A stretch of 64,000 nt of DNA from an uncultured Dorea sp. (GTDB taxonomy: Bacteria > Bacillota > Clostridia > Lachnospirales > Lachnospiraceae): the NCBI GenBank assembly GCA_910584095.1, contig CAJTYU010000001.1, positions 248,001 to 312,000 of the forward strand. The letters are read 5' to 3'. The notes under the pieces are model-generated. The model made no database searches, was not told the DNA's origin, and was given only the letters and a program-made list of their open reading frames with translations. Position numbers and translations under genes: made by a program. Positions 10,201 through 18,236 of this stretch are shown here, piece by piece. Within the stretch, counting starts at the first letter, position 1; each line of letters opens with the position of its first letter.

Positions 10201-10976
10201 TTCATAACAGCATAGGTATACGCACAGTAATCCTTATTCATATATCTCCAGTAATTATTCTGGCATTCTCTGCACCGGCACCCGACATGCAGGATCTGTG
10301 TCCTTGAGAAAGTCACCTCAATGGGAAATTTCCACTTGCTGTCCAGCCCCGTTGCCTCTGCAACTGCAACCTGCTCGTCCTTATCGCTCAGATAACCGGC
10401 TGTAATCTCCCGCATCTCTATACTGTTACTTGCAAGCAGCTGCATTCCCCTCTTGACAGCCTTTCCAGAAAATTCCGCCGACTTCCATATCCTGTTAAAG
10501 TCATAATAGAAATATTTTTCCTGAATATCCGGTCTCTTTTTCTCTTCCTGTTCTCTCGGAACCTCTTTCTGCAGTCCGGAATGATTCAGGATAAAATATT
10601 CTCCTTCATCTGCTTTTGAAGTGTCCGTACGCATTGTTTCTTCGTTTGACTCCGGCACAATCGCCGCATCCTCCGCTCCGGTCTTTATCTCATCGTTTAC
10701 CACAGCTTCACCAGCCTGTTCCCCGGCCTCAATTGCATAAAGTACCGCCGCCATATGCCTGCAGTTTCCGCCGCCCTTTGCAAGCGGACACCTGCAGCTC
10801 ATATTATACGGCGCATCCGCCCTTGCAATAATTCTCACGTCATAATTCTTCCGTTCAATTACTGTTGCTGTGTAGACGCCCTCCTTCTCCTGAAGTTCAA
10901 ATACCCGTCCCCGCTCATAATACTCCTTGCCCTGAGATAGTATATTTTTATGAAACTGTACTCTCCATTCCTTCAT
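7227..10976 (-). CDS. SNF2-family helicase with SWIM zinc finger
   Basis: A 1249-residue bacterial SNF2-type ATPase. The N-terminus has a SWIM zinc finger (Cys61, Cys63, Cys72, His74; pattern CxCx8CxH), the middle (about 150-780) is the SNF2-associated region of bacterial members, and the C-terminal ~450 residues carry both RecA lobes: Walker A ADDMGLGKT near 815, DEAQ box, LTGTPIENR, then the C-lobe with SQFTSMLEII, SLKAGGVGLNLT and the DRAHRIGQ motif VI. Family members translocate on duplex DNA; the partner and job of this clade are unsettled. It is a lone gene, with the scr terminator downstream and a decayed region upstream, so context adds nothing. The ATG at 10976 has only a weak purine-rich stretch before it. 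Confidence 0.92.
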   Translation of the reverse strand: MKEWRVQFHKNILSQGKEYYERGRVFELQEKEGVYTATVIERKNYDVRIIARADAPYNMSCRCPLAKGGGNCRHMAAVLYAIEAGEQAGEAVVNDEIKTGAEDAAIVPESNEETMRTDTSKADEGEYFILNHSGLQKEVPREQEEKKRPDIQEKYFYYDFNRIWKSAEFSGKAVKRGMQLLASNSIEMREITAGYLSDKDEQVAVAEATGLDSKWKFPIEVTFSRTQILHVGCRCRECQNNYWRYMNKDYCAYTYAVMKLTEELIQEKSIGNATDKQGNRLLRAYKQNQVNQVISEATGQDGKLMLIPRLVEKEGELLLSFKIGTNKLYVIKDLTEFYQSVKTSSTRTYGTNTEINHSIGRFTEMGKRWITFIGNVVAEEVKFEERLIEAGTYSKKVLAKKNEIELFGWRLDRFYEIEEKESIAYEKRPEKIKADLVFTEENPKITMTVRKYTLGDNHTFHGVTAECSIPSIFYGTKTAYFIKENKFCRLTEEFAERIRILAGYADGSNMVFHIGRKDLADFYYVVLEKLQDVADIVYEDAEEIERYLPSEAEFVFYLDAKESMVMCRPAVWYGNREIMLLEDDTDRSISRIWAKEQEVLFLLRQWLPYVDEESKEMHCGENEGLIYQFLAEGVGALMEMGEVRCTRRFSNLNVARRMRVSAGVSISSGLLNLDISAEDISQEELLEILKSYRGKKKYYRLKNGDFMGLEDDTLKMLDEMISVMHMSPKEFIKGRIQVPLYRTLYLDKMLEENENIYSERDEHFRNLVRDYKAVNDSDFELPESLKPVMRNYQKKGYRWLCTLEKCGFGGILADDMGLGKTLQVIAVLRAARTEGKEGTSLVVAPASLVFNWGEEFQRFAPELEVCLIAGAREERKQKIEQYQGFDVLVTSYDLLKRDASFYEGKEFLYQIIDEAQYIKNHTTSAAKAVKVIQSRTKYALTGTPIENRLSELWSIFDYLMPGYLYGYETFKKEFEIPIVKNGDTAAMERLQKMVTPFILRRLKENVLRDLPDKLEKMQYVRMQKDQQTLYDAQVVHMRKELEKQDEDSFQRTRIKILAEITRLRQICCDPQLCFEDYKGESSKLEACMDLLKSAIEGGHKILLFSQFTSMLEIIRVKCVENGISFYTITGETSKEKRLKLVKKFNADQTEVFLISLKAGGVGLNLTGADVVIHYDPWWNFAVQNQATDRAHRIGQEKKVTVYRLIAKGSIEEKIIQLQETKKDLSDQIIQGDGSSLAGMSREEFLELLG

Positions 10977-11311
10977 ATGCCCTTGCCCTTTACTGGGGAT
11001 TCCGAATAACTTAGAACAATTCCCCTAAATTTAATGAATATTATATTACCCAGCCAGCAGCGCTTTCATTTTATCAGCTGATTCTTCCGTACCGCCCGCC
11101 TTTTTTCAGAATATAGTATATCATATCACCGGCAGCAACTCCATTGATGTTGTATCATAATCACTGAAATCGTTACTATCAAGTAACAAAACAAACTTAT
11201 TTTTAAACAGATGCTTGAAGATGAGGAGAAGATAGTTTATAATCAGCATAGAAGGTAACGGATATATTGGCATGTCCCCATTACCCTAGACGGAAACTTA
11301 TGCAAAATAGT
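10977..11311. other. 335-base intergenic stretch, no intact gene
   Basis: AT-rich spacer between the SNF2 start and a decayed acetyltransferase. It must hold the SNF2 promoter; a TATACT on the minus strand near 11110-11120 is the best -10 candidate, without a clear -35. Only scraps of reading frame (under 20 codons) are present. Probably eroded coding DNA. Confidence 0.4.
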
Positions 11312-11498
11312 TTACACGTTACACAAGCTATCCCTTATTTGCGGTAGATATAGCAGTCTATCCTCTGTTGTAGCAAATGCCGTAAAACGCGGGGCATTAC
11401 CGACCGTATAGCCTAATTCGTCTGCAACCGTAATAAAACTTTCTTTTATAACATTAACACCATTCTGCAATGTCTTTTTCATGTATTTTCTTTATCAT
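11312..11498 (-). pseudogene. GNAT-family acetyltransferase remnant, frameshifted and truncated
   Basis: An ATG at 11498 with AAAGGA upstream opens MIKKIHEKDIAEW and then hits a stop; one base out of register the sequence continues VNVIKESFITVADELGYT, VGNAPRFTAFATTEDRLLY, which reads like the start of many clostridial GNAT acetyltransferases. Removing one G from TGGTGTT joins the two frames as ...DIAECVNVIKESF.... After LLY the match is lost and a stop follows at 11312, so roughly the last two thirds of the usual ~150 residues are gone. The frame evidence is direct; the family call is from memory of the N-terminal pattern. It lies in a run of broken genes between the SNF2 gene and tuf. Confidence 0.65.
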
Positions 11499-11582
11499 AT
11501 ATTTCACCATTCCTTTCTCATGCTCAAACAAGATAAGAATATTTATTAAAATTTTTTCTCAATCAGATCAACCAAAAACTGC

Positions 11583-12112
11583 TTACAACTCGTATTCCTC
11601 TAATTTACCATTTTCTAGTGTATAATTGAAAAATTCATCATTTGACATATCTATAAAATAAGTCCTAATTATACGACATATCCCACCATGACTAATAATT
11701 AAAATATTTTTTCCTTGATATTGCTCCTTTATTTTATCAATTAGTCCGTATATTCTATATGCTACCTGCATCATAGATTCTCCATTTGGATATTTGTATG
11801 CAAAATTTCTTTTATTGGCTAAAAAGTTATCATTCTTTCTGTCCACACCCTCATATATCCCATAATTCTGTTCAATAAGCAATTGCACTATTTGTAAAGT
11901 GATATTATATTTGTCAGCAACAATTTGACTTGTTTCTATGGCTCTTTTTAATGGTGAAGATAAAATTATATCAATATTGTGTTTTTTACTATATCAGCCA
12001 ATTTCTTTGCTTGTTCTATTCCTTTTTCTGTTAATTCTACATCAGTAATACCGCATACTTTATTTTGAGCATTCCAAGTTGTTTGACCATGACGGGCAAC
12101 GAATAATTTCAT
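11583..12112 (-). pseudogene. histidine phosphatase (phosphoglycerate-mutase-like), single-base frameshift
   Basis: The ATG at 12112 (GAGGT upstream) starts MKLFVARHGQTTWNAQNK, the RHG phosphohistidine motif of the histidine phosphatase superfamily, and runs 47 codons to a stop. The rest, from SSPLKRAIETSQIVADKYN through QNYGIYEG, NGESM and the second catalytic His in IISHGGICR to the C-terminus EEYEL, is in the next frame. The break falls in a run of six A on the coding strand (11982-11987); seven would restore one open frame of 176 residues, a normal length. Either a recent inactivating deletion, a homopolymer sequencing error, or slippage at the A run. It is AT-richer than the flanking genes. 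Confidence 0.8.
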
Positions 12113-12147
12113 AACTACCTCTTTCTGTTCAATCTAAATTTACTTTC

Positions 12148-12473
12148 TTGATTATACCACTTTCATTATTCATTTACCATGATAATATAAAGCATGATAG
12201 AGCAACCGCCATGCCCCACATTCCTTATAGTTCTAACGATTTTTCTATCCTATCCAGTTATGAAAATGGAACGGTATCTCCGTCCAACGAGGTATTTTAC
12301 GACATAGCAAAGCAATATCACGTTTCTTTGGATTGGCTTTTTGGCATAAATTCTATGGAAATGAAAAAGGACACTTATATAATGCGGATATGTGTCAATT
12401 CCTTGCTTCACTGAATGAGAGCCGGGAAAGTTTTGAATCCTACATTACGCCAATGGATATGTTTGATATTTGA
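12148..12473 (+). pseudogene. XRE-family regulator remnant
   Basis: One frame gives ILSSYENGTVSPS, EVFYDIAKQYHVSLDWLFGI, the second half of a Cro/C1-type helix-turn-helix domain followed by the usual SLDWLFG. Another frame then takes over near 12365 and ends ADMCQFLASLNESRESFESY, ITPMDMFDI before a TGA at 12471. The N-terminal helices are not recognisable and at least one frameshift separates the two parts. It looks like a decayed regulator of a mobile element, next to the paired TAGAGCCA repeats. Medium confidence, because the second part is recognised only by its coding-like character. Confidence 0.5.
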
Positions 12474-12500
12474 AAAAAACAGAATGACAGCGAATAAAAA

Positions 12501-12648
12501 TAGAGCCATTTTAGAGCCACAAGCCATTTTCATTGAAATTCCGGCAAGCGGCCTTTCCTTATGTTCACTATTATTTTTAGGCATTAAGAAACCGCAACCC
12601 TTTGATTTTTCAAAGGATTGCGGTGCTTATTTTACTTATTTGGCTCTA
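12501..12648. repeat. TAGAGCCA repeats, possible old attachment or integrase-arm sites
   Basis: TAGAGCCA occurs twice in tandem (12501-12508 and 12512-12519) and once inverted as TGGCTCTA (12641-12648), flanking the tuf terminator. With a decayed regulator beside them they resemble the end of an integrated element. No integrase is present in the window, so this is a guess. Confidence 0.3.
12591..12624. terminator. terminator hairpin downstream of tuf
   Basis: Fifteen-base arms ACCGCAACCCTTTGA and TCAAAGGATTGCGGT with one mismatch and a TTTT loop; on the minus strand it lies 34 bases after the tuf stop and is followed by TTTCTTAAT. Confidence 0.8.
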
Positions 12649-12657
12649 ATCTAAAGA

Positions 12658-13851
12658 TTACTCGATGATTGTAGCAACCCTACCAGAACCTACTGTACGT
12701 CCACCCTCACGGATAGCGAACCGGAGACCCTGCTCCATAGCTACCGGATGAATCAGCTCTACTGTCATCTCTACGTTATCACCAGGCATACACATCTCTA
12801 CGCCGTCTGGAAGATTGCATACACCTGTTACGTCTGTTGTTCTGAAATAGAACTGTGGACGATAGTTGTTGAAGAATGGAGTATGACGTCCACCCTCGTC
12901 TTTTGTCAGTACGTAAACCTGACCAGTACACTTGGTATGGCATGTTACGCTGCCTGGTTTAATAAGACACTGACCTCTCTCAATATCCTCTCTCTTGATA
13001 CCACGAAGAAGAGCGCCGATGTTATCGCCAGCCTGACCTTCGTCAAGCAGCTTACGGAACATCTCGATACCTGTTACGGTTGTCTTCTGCTTCTCTTCCT
13101 TGATACCAACGATCTCTACTTCCTCGTTGATGTGGATGGTTCCACGCTCTACTCTACCTGTAGCAACAGTACCGCGGCCTGTAATCGTGAATACGTCCTC
13201 TACCGGCATAAGGAATGGCTGATCTGTAGCACGCTGTGGATCTGGGATATACTCATCAACTGTATCCATGAGCTCCATGATCTTGTCGCCCCACTCAGAA
13301 GACGGCTCCTCAAGAGCCTTAAGAGCAGAACCCTGGATGATCGGTGTGTCGTCGCCCGGGAACTCGTACTCGTCAAGCTTCTCACGAATCTCCATCTCTA
13401 CTAACTCAAGCAGCTCCTCATCGTCTACCATATCGCATTTGTTCATAAATACAACGATGTAAGGAACGCCTACCTGACGTGAAAGCAGGATATGCTCGCT
13501 TGTCTGAGCCATAACGCCGTCTGTTGCAGCTACAACAAGGATCGCGCCGTCCATCTGAGCAGCGCCGGTGATCATGTTCTTAACGTAGTCAGCATGTCCT
13601 GGGCAGTCAACGTGCGCATAGTGGCGCTTTGCTGTCTCATACTCAACGTGTGCGGTAGAAATTGTGATTCCACGCTCTCTCTCCTCTGGAGCCTTGTCGA
13701 TGTTATCGAAAGCTACTGCTGCATTACCTTCTACTCTTTCAGACAAAACCTTTGTAATTGCTGCTGTAAGAGTTGTCTTACCATGGTCAACGTGGCCAAT
13801 GGTACCGATATTACAATGTGGTTTTGTTCTTTCAAATTTAGCTTTTGCCAT
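12658..13851 (-). CDS. tuf: translation elongation factor Tu
   Basis: A 397-residue EF-Tu, the GTPase that brings aminoacyl-tRNA to the ribosome. G1 GHVDHGKT, G3 DCPGH, G4 NKCD and the switch I ERERGITI are all intact, as are the barrel domains 2 and 3 to the C-terminal GRVATIIE. The start has AAGGAGGATATTCAAA upstream. It is last in the rpsL-rpsG-fusA-tuf order but has its own strong promoter at 13923-13951, so it can be expressed above the rest of the cluster. Confidence 0.99.
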   Translation of the reverse strand: MAKAKFERTKPHCNIGTIGHVDHGKTTLTAAITKVLSERVEGNAAVAFDNIDKAPEERERGITISTAHVEYETAKRHYAHVDCPGHADYVKNMITGAAQMDGAILVVAATDGVMAQTSEHILLSRQVGVPYIVVFMNKCDMVDDEELLELVEMEIREKLDEYEFPGDDTPIIQGSALKALEEPSSEWGDKIMELMDTVDEYIPDPQRATDQPFLMPVEDVFTITGRGTVATGRVERGTIHINEEVEIVGIKEEKQKTTVTGIEMFRKLLDEGQAGDNIGALLRGIKREDIERGQCLIKPGSVTCHTKCTGQVYVLTKDEGGRHTPFFNNYRPQFYFRTTDVTGVCNLPDGVEMCMPGDNVEMTVELIHPVAMEQGLRFAIREGGRTVGSGRVATIIE

Positions 13852-13922
13852 TTTGAATATCCTCCTTATTCAAGCGCCTTTACAGGCAATTTTATTTTTT
13901 CAAGTTTACTCGGCTATTTCTG

Positions 13923-13951
13923 ATTATATTTCATAATGCCGTGTTTTTCAA
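13923..13951 (-). promoter_or_regulatory. promoter of tuf
   Basis: -35 TTGAAA (13946-13951), 17-base spacer, perfect -10 TATAAT (13923-13928) on the minus strand, in the 183-base fusA-tuf gap. Confidence 0.85.
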
Positions 13952-14034
13952 GCCTTTTTCATACTTTTTCCATACAAAATAAGACCTATATTTCACTGTC
14001 TGCCTCATTTGACAGTTTCGGCAGCAAAATTCTG

Positions 14035-16155
14035 CTATTTCGCATCTTTTCCTGACAGTACCTTCTCCTGAACGGACTTCGGAACCGGTTCGTATTTCTC
14101 AAAAAACATCGAATAGTTACCGCGTCCCTGTGTTCTTGAACGTAAATCCGTAGAGTAGCCAAACATCTCGGAAAGCGGTACGTATCCGCGCACAATCTTT
14201 CCTCCGCCCAGATCGTCCATACCTTCGATGCGGCCGCGGCGTGAATTGATATCGCCGATAACATCTCCCATATACTCCTCCGGCATGGTTACCTCAACCT
14301 TCATGATAGGCTCAAGGAGTACCGGAGCCGCCTTCTTCATCGCATCCTTAAATGCAAGAGAACCCGCAATATGGAACGCCATCTCACTGGAGTCCACTTC
14401 ATGGTAAGATCCGTCGTATACATTAGCGTGAACGCCTACTACCGGGAATCCTCCAAGAATACCGGACTTCATAGCCTCTTCAATACCCTCGCCAACCGCC
14501 GGGATGTATTCCTTCGGAATAGCGCCGCCGACTACGGTAGACTCGAATTTGAACAACTCCTCGCCGTTGGCATCCATAGGCTCGAACTTAACTTTACAGT
14601 GTCCGTACTGTCCGCGTCCGCCTGACTGCTTCGCATACTTGCTGTCAACCTCGACAGCCTTAGTAAACGCTTCTTTGTATGCAACCTGCGGCGCGCCTAC
14701 GTTCGCCTCTACCTTAAACTCACGAAGAAGTCTGTCTACGATAATCTCAAGATGAAGTTCTCCCATACCTGCGATGATCGTCTGGCCCGTCTCCTGATCC
14801 GTATGGGCGCGGAAGGTCGGGTCTTCTTCTGCAAGCTTTGCAAGAGACTCGCCCAGCTTGCCCTGGGAAGCCTTGGTCTTCGGCTCAATTGCCAGCTCGA
14901 TAACCGGCTCAGGGAACTCCATAGACTCAAGGATTACCGGATGCTGGTCGTCGCAGATCGTATCGCCTGTAGTCGTCAGCTTAAATCCGATCGCCGCAGC
15001 AATATCTCCGGAATACACTTTATCAAGCTCTTCTCTCTTATTTGCGTGCATCTGCAGGATACGTCCCACACGCTCTTTCTTGCCCTTGGTTGCATTCAGC
15101 ACGTACGAACCGGAATTTAAGGTTCCTGAATACACGCGGAAATATGCGAGCTTACCAACAAATGGGTCTGTCATAATCTTAAATGCCAGCGCTGAGAACG
15201 GCTCGTCGTCAGATGAGTGTCTCTCAACTTCATTTCCGTCTTCATCTGTACCGGTGATCGCCGGGATATCAAGCGGAGACGGCATAAATTCGATTACCGC
15301 GTCCAGAAGTTTCTGAACGCCTTTGTTTCTATAAGCCGTACCGCAGCAAACCGGAACCGCATCGCAGGTACAGGTTGCCTTTCTAAGAACAGCTTTCAGC
15401 TCCTCAGCAGAAGGCTCCTCTCCTTCCAGATACGCCATCATCAGATCGTCGTCCAGCTCGCAGATCTTCTCTACCAGCTCCGTGCGATATAATTCGGCGT
15501 CATCCTTCATATCATCCGGTACGTCTACAATTGAAATATCATCGCCCTTATCGTCATTATAGATATAGGCTTTCATCTCAAACAAATCAATGATTCCCTT
15601 GAAATCATCCTCTTTGCCGATCGGGAGCTGAATACAGATCGCATTCTTGCCCAATCTGGTCTTAATCTGTTCTACTGCATTGTAGAAATCAGCGCCCAAA
15701 ATGTCCATCTTATTAATAAATGCCATTCTGGGTACGTTATACGTGTCTGCCTGACGCCATACATTCTCTGACTGAGGTTCCACACCGCCTTTTGCGCAGA
15801 ATACACCCACAGCGCCGTCCAGTACACGAAGCGAACGCTCAACCTCTACTGTAAAGTCAACATGCCCCGGAGTATCAATGATATTGATACGATGCTCAAG
15901 AGCGCCTTCCTTCGGCTTGCAGTTCTCCTGCAAAGTCCAGTGACAGGTCGTGGCAGCAGAAGTAATTGTGATACCCCTTTCCTGCTCCTGGGCCATCCAG
16001 TCCATGGTAGCAGTACCTTCATGAGTGTCGCCAATCTTATGATTTACACCGGTATAGTAAAGAATACGCTCTGTAGTCGTAGTCTTACCAGCGTCAATAT
16101 GCGCCATAATACCGATATTTCTGGTTCTCTCCAATGGATATTCTCTTCCAGCCAT
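14035..16155 (-). CDS. fusA: translation elongation factor G
   Basis: A 706-residue EF-G, the translocase GTPase. P-loop AHIDAGKTT, switch I ERGITITSAATT, DTPGHVDF, and NKMD are present, then domain II, the ribosomal-S5-like domain IV and C-terminal domain V. Ribosome site AGGAGG seven bases before ATG. It follows rpsG by 15 bases, the classic str operon arrangement. No unusual substitutions were noticed, though fusidic-acid sites were not checked residue by residue. Confidence 0.99.
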   Translation of the reverse strand: MAGREYPLERTRNIGIMAHIDAGKTTTTERILYYTGVNHKIGDTHEGTATMDWMAQEQERGITITSAATTCHWTLQENCKPKEGALEHRINIIDTPGHVDFTVEVERSLRVLDGAVGVFCAKGGVEPQSENVWRQADTYNVPRMAFINKMDILGADFYNAVEQIKTRLGKNAICIQLPIGKEDDFKGIIDLFEMKAYIYNDDKGDDISIVDVPDDMKDDAELYRTELVEKICELDDDLMMAYLEGEEPSAEELKAVLRKATCTCDAVPVCCGTAYRNKGVQKLLDAVIEFMPSPLDIPAITGTDEDGNEVERHSSDDEPFSALAFKIMTDPFVGKLAYFRVYSGTLNSGSYVLNATKGKKERVGRILQMHANKREELDKVYSGDIAAAIGFKLTTTGDTICDDQHPVILESMEFPEPVIELAIEPKTKASQGKLGESLAKLAEEDPTFRAHTDQETGQTIIAGMGELHLEIIVDRLLREFKVEANVGAPQVAYKEAFTKAVEVDSKYAKQSGGRGQYGHCKVKFEPMDANGEELFKFESTVVGGAIPKEYIPAVGEGIEEAMKSGILGGFPVVGVHANVYDGSYHEVDSSEMAFHIAGSLAFKDAMKKAAPVLLEPIMKVEVTMPEEYMGDVIGDINSRRGRIEGMDDLGGGKIVRGYVPLSEMFGYSTDLRSRTQGRGNYSMFFEKYEPVPKSVQEKVLSGKDAK

Positions 16156-16170
16156 TATTGCCTCCTAAAA

Positions 16171-16641
16171 TTAAAAACGGTAGTGCGCAAACGCCTTGTT
16201 TGCCTCTGCCATCTTGTGCATATCTTCTTTTCTCTTCACAGATGCACCTGTGTTATTCATTGCGTCCATCAGCTCGTTCGCAAGTCTCTCTTCCATGGTC
16301 TTCTCGCCTCTCTTGCGTGAGAACATGGTGAGCCAGCGAAGCGCCAAAGCCTGTCTTCTGTCAGCCCTTACCTCAATCGGCACCTGATAGGTAGCGCCGC
16401 CGATGCGCCTTGCCTTAACTTCGAGCACCGGCATAATATTGTTCATAGCCTCCTCGAACACTTCGATAGCCGGCTTTCCGCTCTTTTCTTCAACTCTTGC
16501 GAATGCTCCGTATACAATCTTCTGGGCTACGCCCTTCTTGCCGTCTAACATAATATTGTTGATAAGCTTGGTAACCACTTTGTTATTGTATAATGGATCC
16601 GCCAAAATATCTCTTTTTTGAGTATGTCCTTTACGTGGCAC
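16171..16641 (-). CDS. rpsG: 30S ribosomal protein S7
   Basis: S7 of 156 residues beginning PRKGHTQKRDI. The start is a GTG at 16641, placed seven bases after GGAGGG; an upstream ATG at 16662 would add seven residues not found in the family. S7 nucleates the 30S head and in other bacteria represses the str operon by binding its mRNA. It precedes fusA by 15 bases. Confidence 0.97.
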   Translation of the reverse strand: MPRKGHTQKRDILADPLYNNKVVTKLINNIMLDGKKGVAQKIVYGAFARVEEKSGKPAIEVFEEAMNNIMPVLEVKARRIGGATYQVPIEVRADRRQALALRWLTMFSRKRGEKTMEERLANELMDAMNNTGASVKRKEDMHKMAEANKAFAHYRF

Positions 16642-16954
16642 GGTTCTTCCCTCCTTAAACATTCTGATCCTGCAAAAGCAGACGCTCCTGCAAAAAATTT
16701 AATTCATCGGTACTCACATGTGTCGTTCTAATGATACTGTGTAGTGCACAGGGCATACCTCGCAAAAAATGAGATGCTCTCCGCAGGATACGCATTGTCT
16801 GCCTGCGGATGCATATCTAAAACCCTGCAACTTACTTCATCATAGTTCTGTTTGTGAATATTCCATTCATAATGTGTTCTCCGTCAATCTGTTTTCCGAA
16901 GAACGAAGCGATCTTAAAACTCATACTGCGCGAACGCTCGTATTCGTTAGGATC
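16642..16954 (-). other. 313-base rpsL-rpsG spacer
   Basis: No reading frame of note. On the minus strand it contains a seven-base stem CCGCAGG/CCTGCGG (arms at 16781-16787 and 16802-16808), followed by a T run (16764-16769 as read on the plus strand A run), and two TGCAGGA copies near 16670-16692. It could be an attenuating leader or an S7 target ahead of rpsG. In E. coli the S7 site also lies between rpsL and rpsG, but it is far shorter; no specific match is claimed. Confidence 0.4.
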
Positions 16955-17377
16955 CTACTTTTTAGCGTCTTTTGGTCTCTTTGCACCGTATTTGGAGCGT
17001 GCCTGACGTCTCTTTGCAACGCCTGCTGTATCCAGCGTACCTCTGACAATATGATATCTGGTACCTGGCAAGTCCTTAACACGTCCGCCGCGGATCAGTA
17101 CAACACTATGCTCCTGAAGGTTATGTCCTTCTCCTGGAATGTAGCTTGTTACCTCAATTCCGTTAGAAAGACGAACTCTGGCAATCTTACGAAGCGCTGA
17201 ATTAGGCTTCTTCGGCGTAGCTGTCTTAACTGCGGTACATACGCCTCTCTTCTGCGGAGCAGAAGTATCCGTTGCTCTCTTTCTTAAAGAATTGTACCCT
17301 TTCTGAAGCGCCGGAGCTGTAGATTTCTTAGCGTAAGTCTGGCGTCCTTTTCTAACTAACTGGTTAAATGTTGGCAT
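16955..17377 (-). CDS. rpsL: 30S ribosomal protein S12
   Basis: A 140-residue S12 starting PTFNQLVRKGR with GTAGGAGGTG upstream. The decoding-site segments TPKKPNSALRK and GRVKDLPGTRYH are wild type at the lysines whose change gives streptomycin resistance in other species. First gene of the str operon here, with a strong promoter at 17473-17501. Confidence 0.98.
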   Translation of the reverse strand: MPTFNQLVRKGRQTYAKKSTAPALQKGYNSLRKRATDTSAPQKRGVCTAVKTATPKKPNSALRKIARVRLSNGIEVTSYIPGEGHNLQEHSVVLIRGGRVKDLPGTRYHIVRGTLDTAGVAKRRQARSKYGAKRPKDAKK

Positions 17378-17472
17378 TTCTTTTCACCTCCTACAATAAA
17401 ATAAGTTACTGGTTCAACATCAATGTGTCTGTACGCGCACAAAAAACAATGCATTTCCATGCACGCCAGATT

Positions 17473-17501
17473 ATTTTAGTATGTTTTATGATAAATGTCA
17501 A
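17473..17501 (-). promoter_or_regulatory. promoter of rpsL
   Basis: Consensus -35 TTGACA (17496-17501), 17-base spacer, -10 TAAAAT (17473-17478) on the minus strand, about 95 bases ahead of the rpsL start. Confidence 0.88.
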
Positions 17502-17608
17502 GGTGTTTTTCAAGAAAAAGAAGATCGGCAGACTGTATTAGTTCTGTTCACTCCATTCACCGCAGCGTTGTATTCACGCGCCGTTTTAAACAGCATATAG
17601 TCCGAACC

Positions 17609-17648
17609 GAAAAAAGAGCCATGCAAAAATCTTGTTTTTACACAGCTC
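17609..17648 (-). terminator. intrinsic terminator behind the VanZ-like gene
   Basis: On the minus strand GAGCTGTGTAAAAAC pairs with GATTTTTGCATGGCTC using a few G-U pairs and is followed by six T. It would end the long rpoB-rpoC-XRE-HD-VanZ transcript. The rest of the 17378-17753 gap holds only the rpsL promoter. Confidence 0.75.
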
Positions 17649-17753
17649 AAATTATTTATACTCCATGAATGATAATATAACAAATACTCCCATCATTCTC
17701 ACAAAGAGTATTATAACACATTTCATATCAAATAGAAAGCTTTGATTTTATTT

Positions 17754-18236
17754 TCATCTCGCAGCAAAGCGTTTTGCCAGATATCTTACCACTGTATACA
17801 GAAGAATCCCAGCCGCCGCGCCTGCACTGTCCAGCAATACATCGCTCGCCCGGCCACTTCTTCCCGCCACAAAAAGCTGATGAAATTCATCCGTTGCCGC
17901 ATAAAAGGCTGTCAGCATCCAAGCCGTTATCCCTTTGCGTATAAATGGCCGCTTTGAAAATGAACTGACAGTGCCAAGCATCAGTATGCCCAGCGCTGCA
18001 AATTCTCCGGCGTGCGCCGTTTTACGTACTGGATAATCAATTCGTTCTGCAAAAGCCTCCTGCCTTTGACGGCTCCATTCCTCAAAATCCGGTATAAAAA
18101 CCTTCGCTGCCGCCCGTCCTGCCGACAGGCTCATATAACTCGACTCCTCAGCCGGAGCAGAAGAAAACCAAAAGATTACTGCCATCCAAGCCGCTGTCAG
18201 CGACAAAATGATTATTTTTCTATAATCCAAGCACAT
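17754..18236 (-). CDS. VanZ-like membrane protein
   Basis: About 160 residues from an ATG at 18236 that overlaps the end of the HD gene by 17 bases; a longer frame from 18272 has no better ribosome site. Four predicted membrane segments (after a short cytoplasmic N-terminus; residues about 5-22, 80-100, 110-125 and 135-150), with the VanZ hallmarks KTAHAGEFAALG and TDEFHQLFVAGRSGRASDVLLD. VanZ itself gives low-level teicoplanin resistance in enterococci, but most homologues have no known role. It is the last gene of a run that begins at rpoB. Confidence 0.85.
   Translation of the reverse strand: MCLDYRKIIILSLTAAWMAVIFWFSSAPAEESSYMSLSAGRAAAKVFIPDFEEWSRQRQEAFAERIDYPVRKTAHAGEFAALGILMLGTVSSFSKRPFIRKGITAWMLTAFYAATDEFHQLFVAGRSGRASDVLLDSAGAAAGILLYTVVRYLAKRFAAR

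Noticed and set aside
11046..11108. Short minus-strand frame ending SADKMKALLAG
   Set aside because: Only about 19 codons between two stops and no ribosome site; could be a protein tail but chance cannot be excluded.
12415..12654. 79-codon plus-strand frame next to the XRE remnant
   Set aside because: It reads out of phase with the coding-like ADMCQFLASL segment and runs through the tuf terminator hairpin; no support as a gene.
12748..13923. Long plus-strand frames over tuf and similar antisense frames over rpoB, rpoC and rplA
   Set aside because: They are mirror images of strongly conserved genes with no ribosome sites or family patterns.
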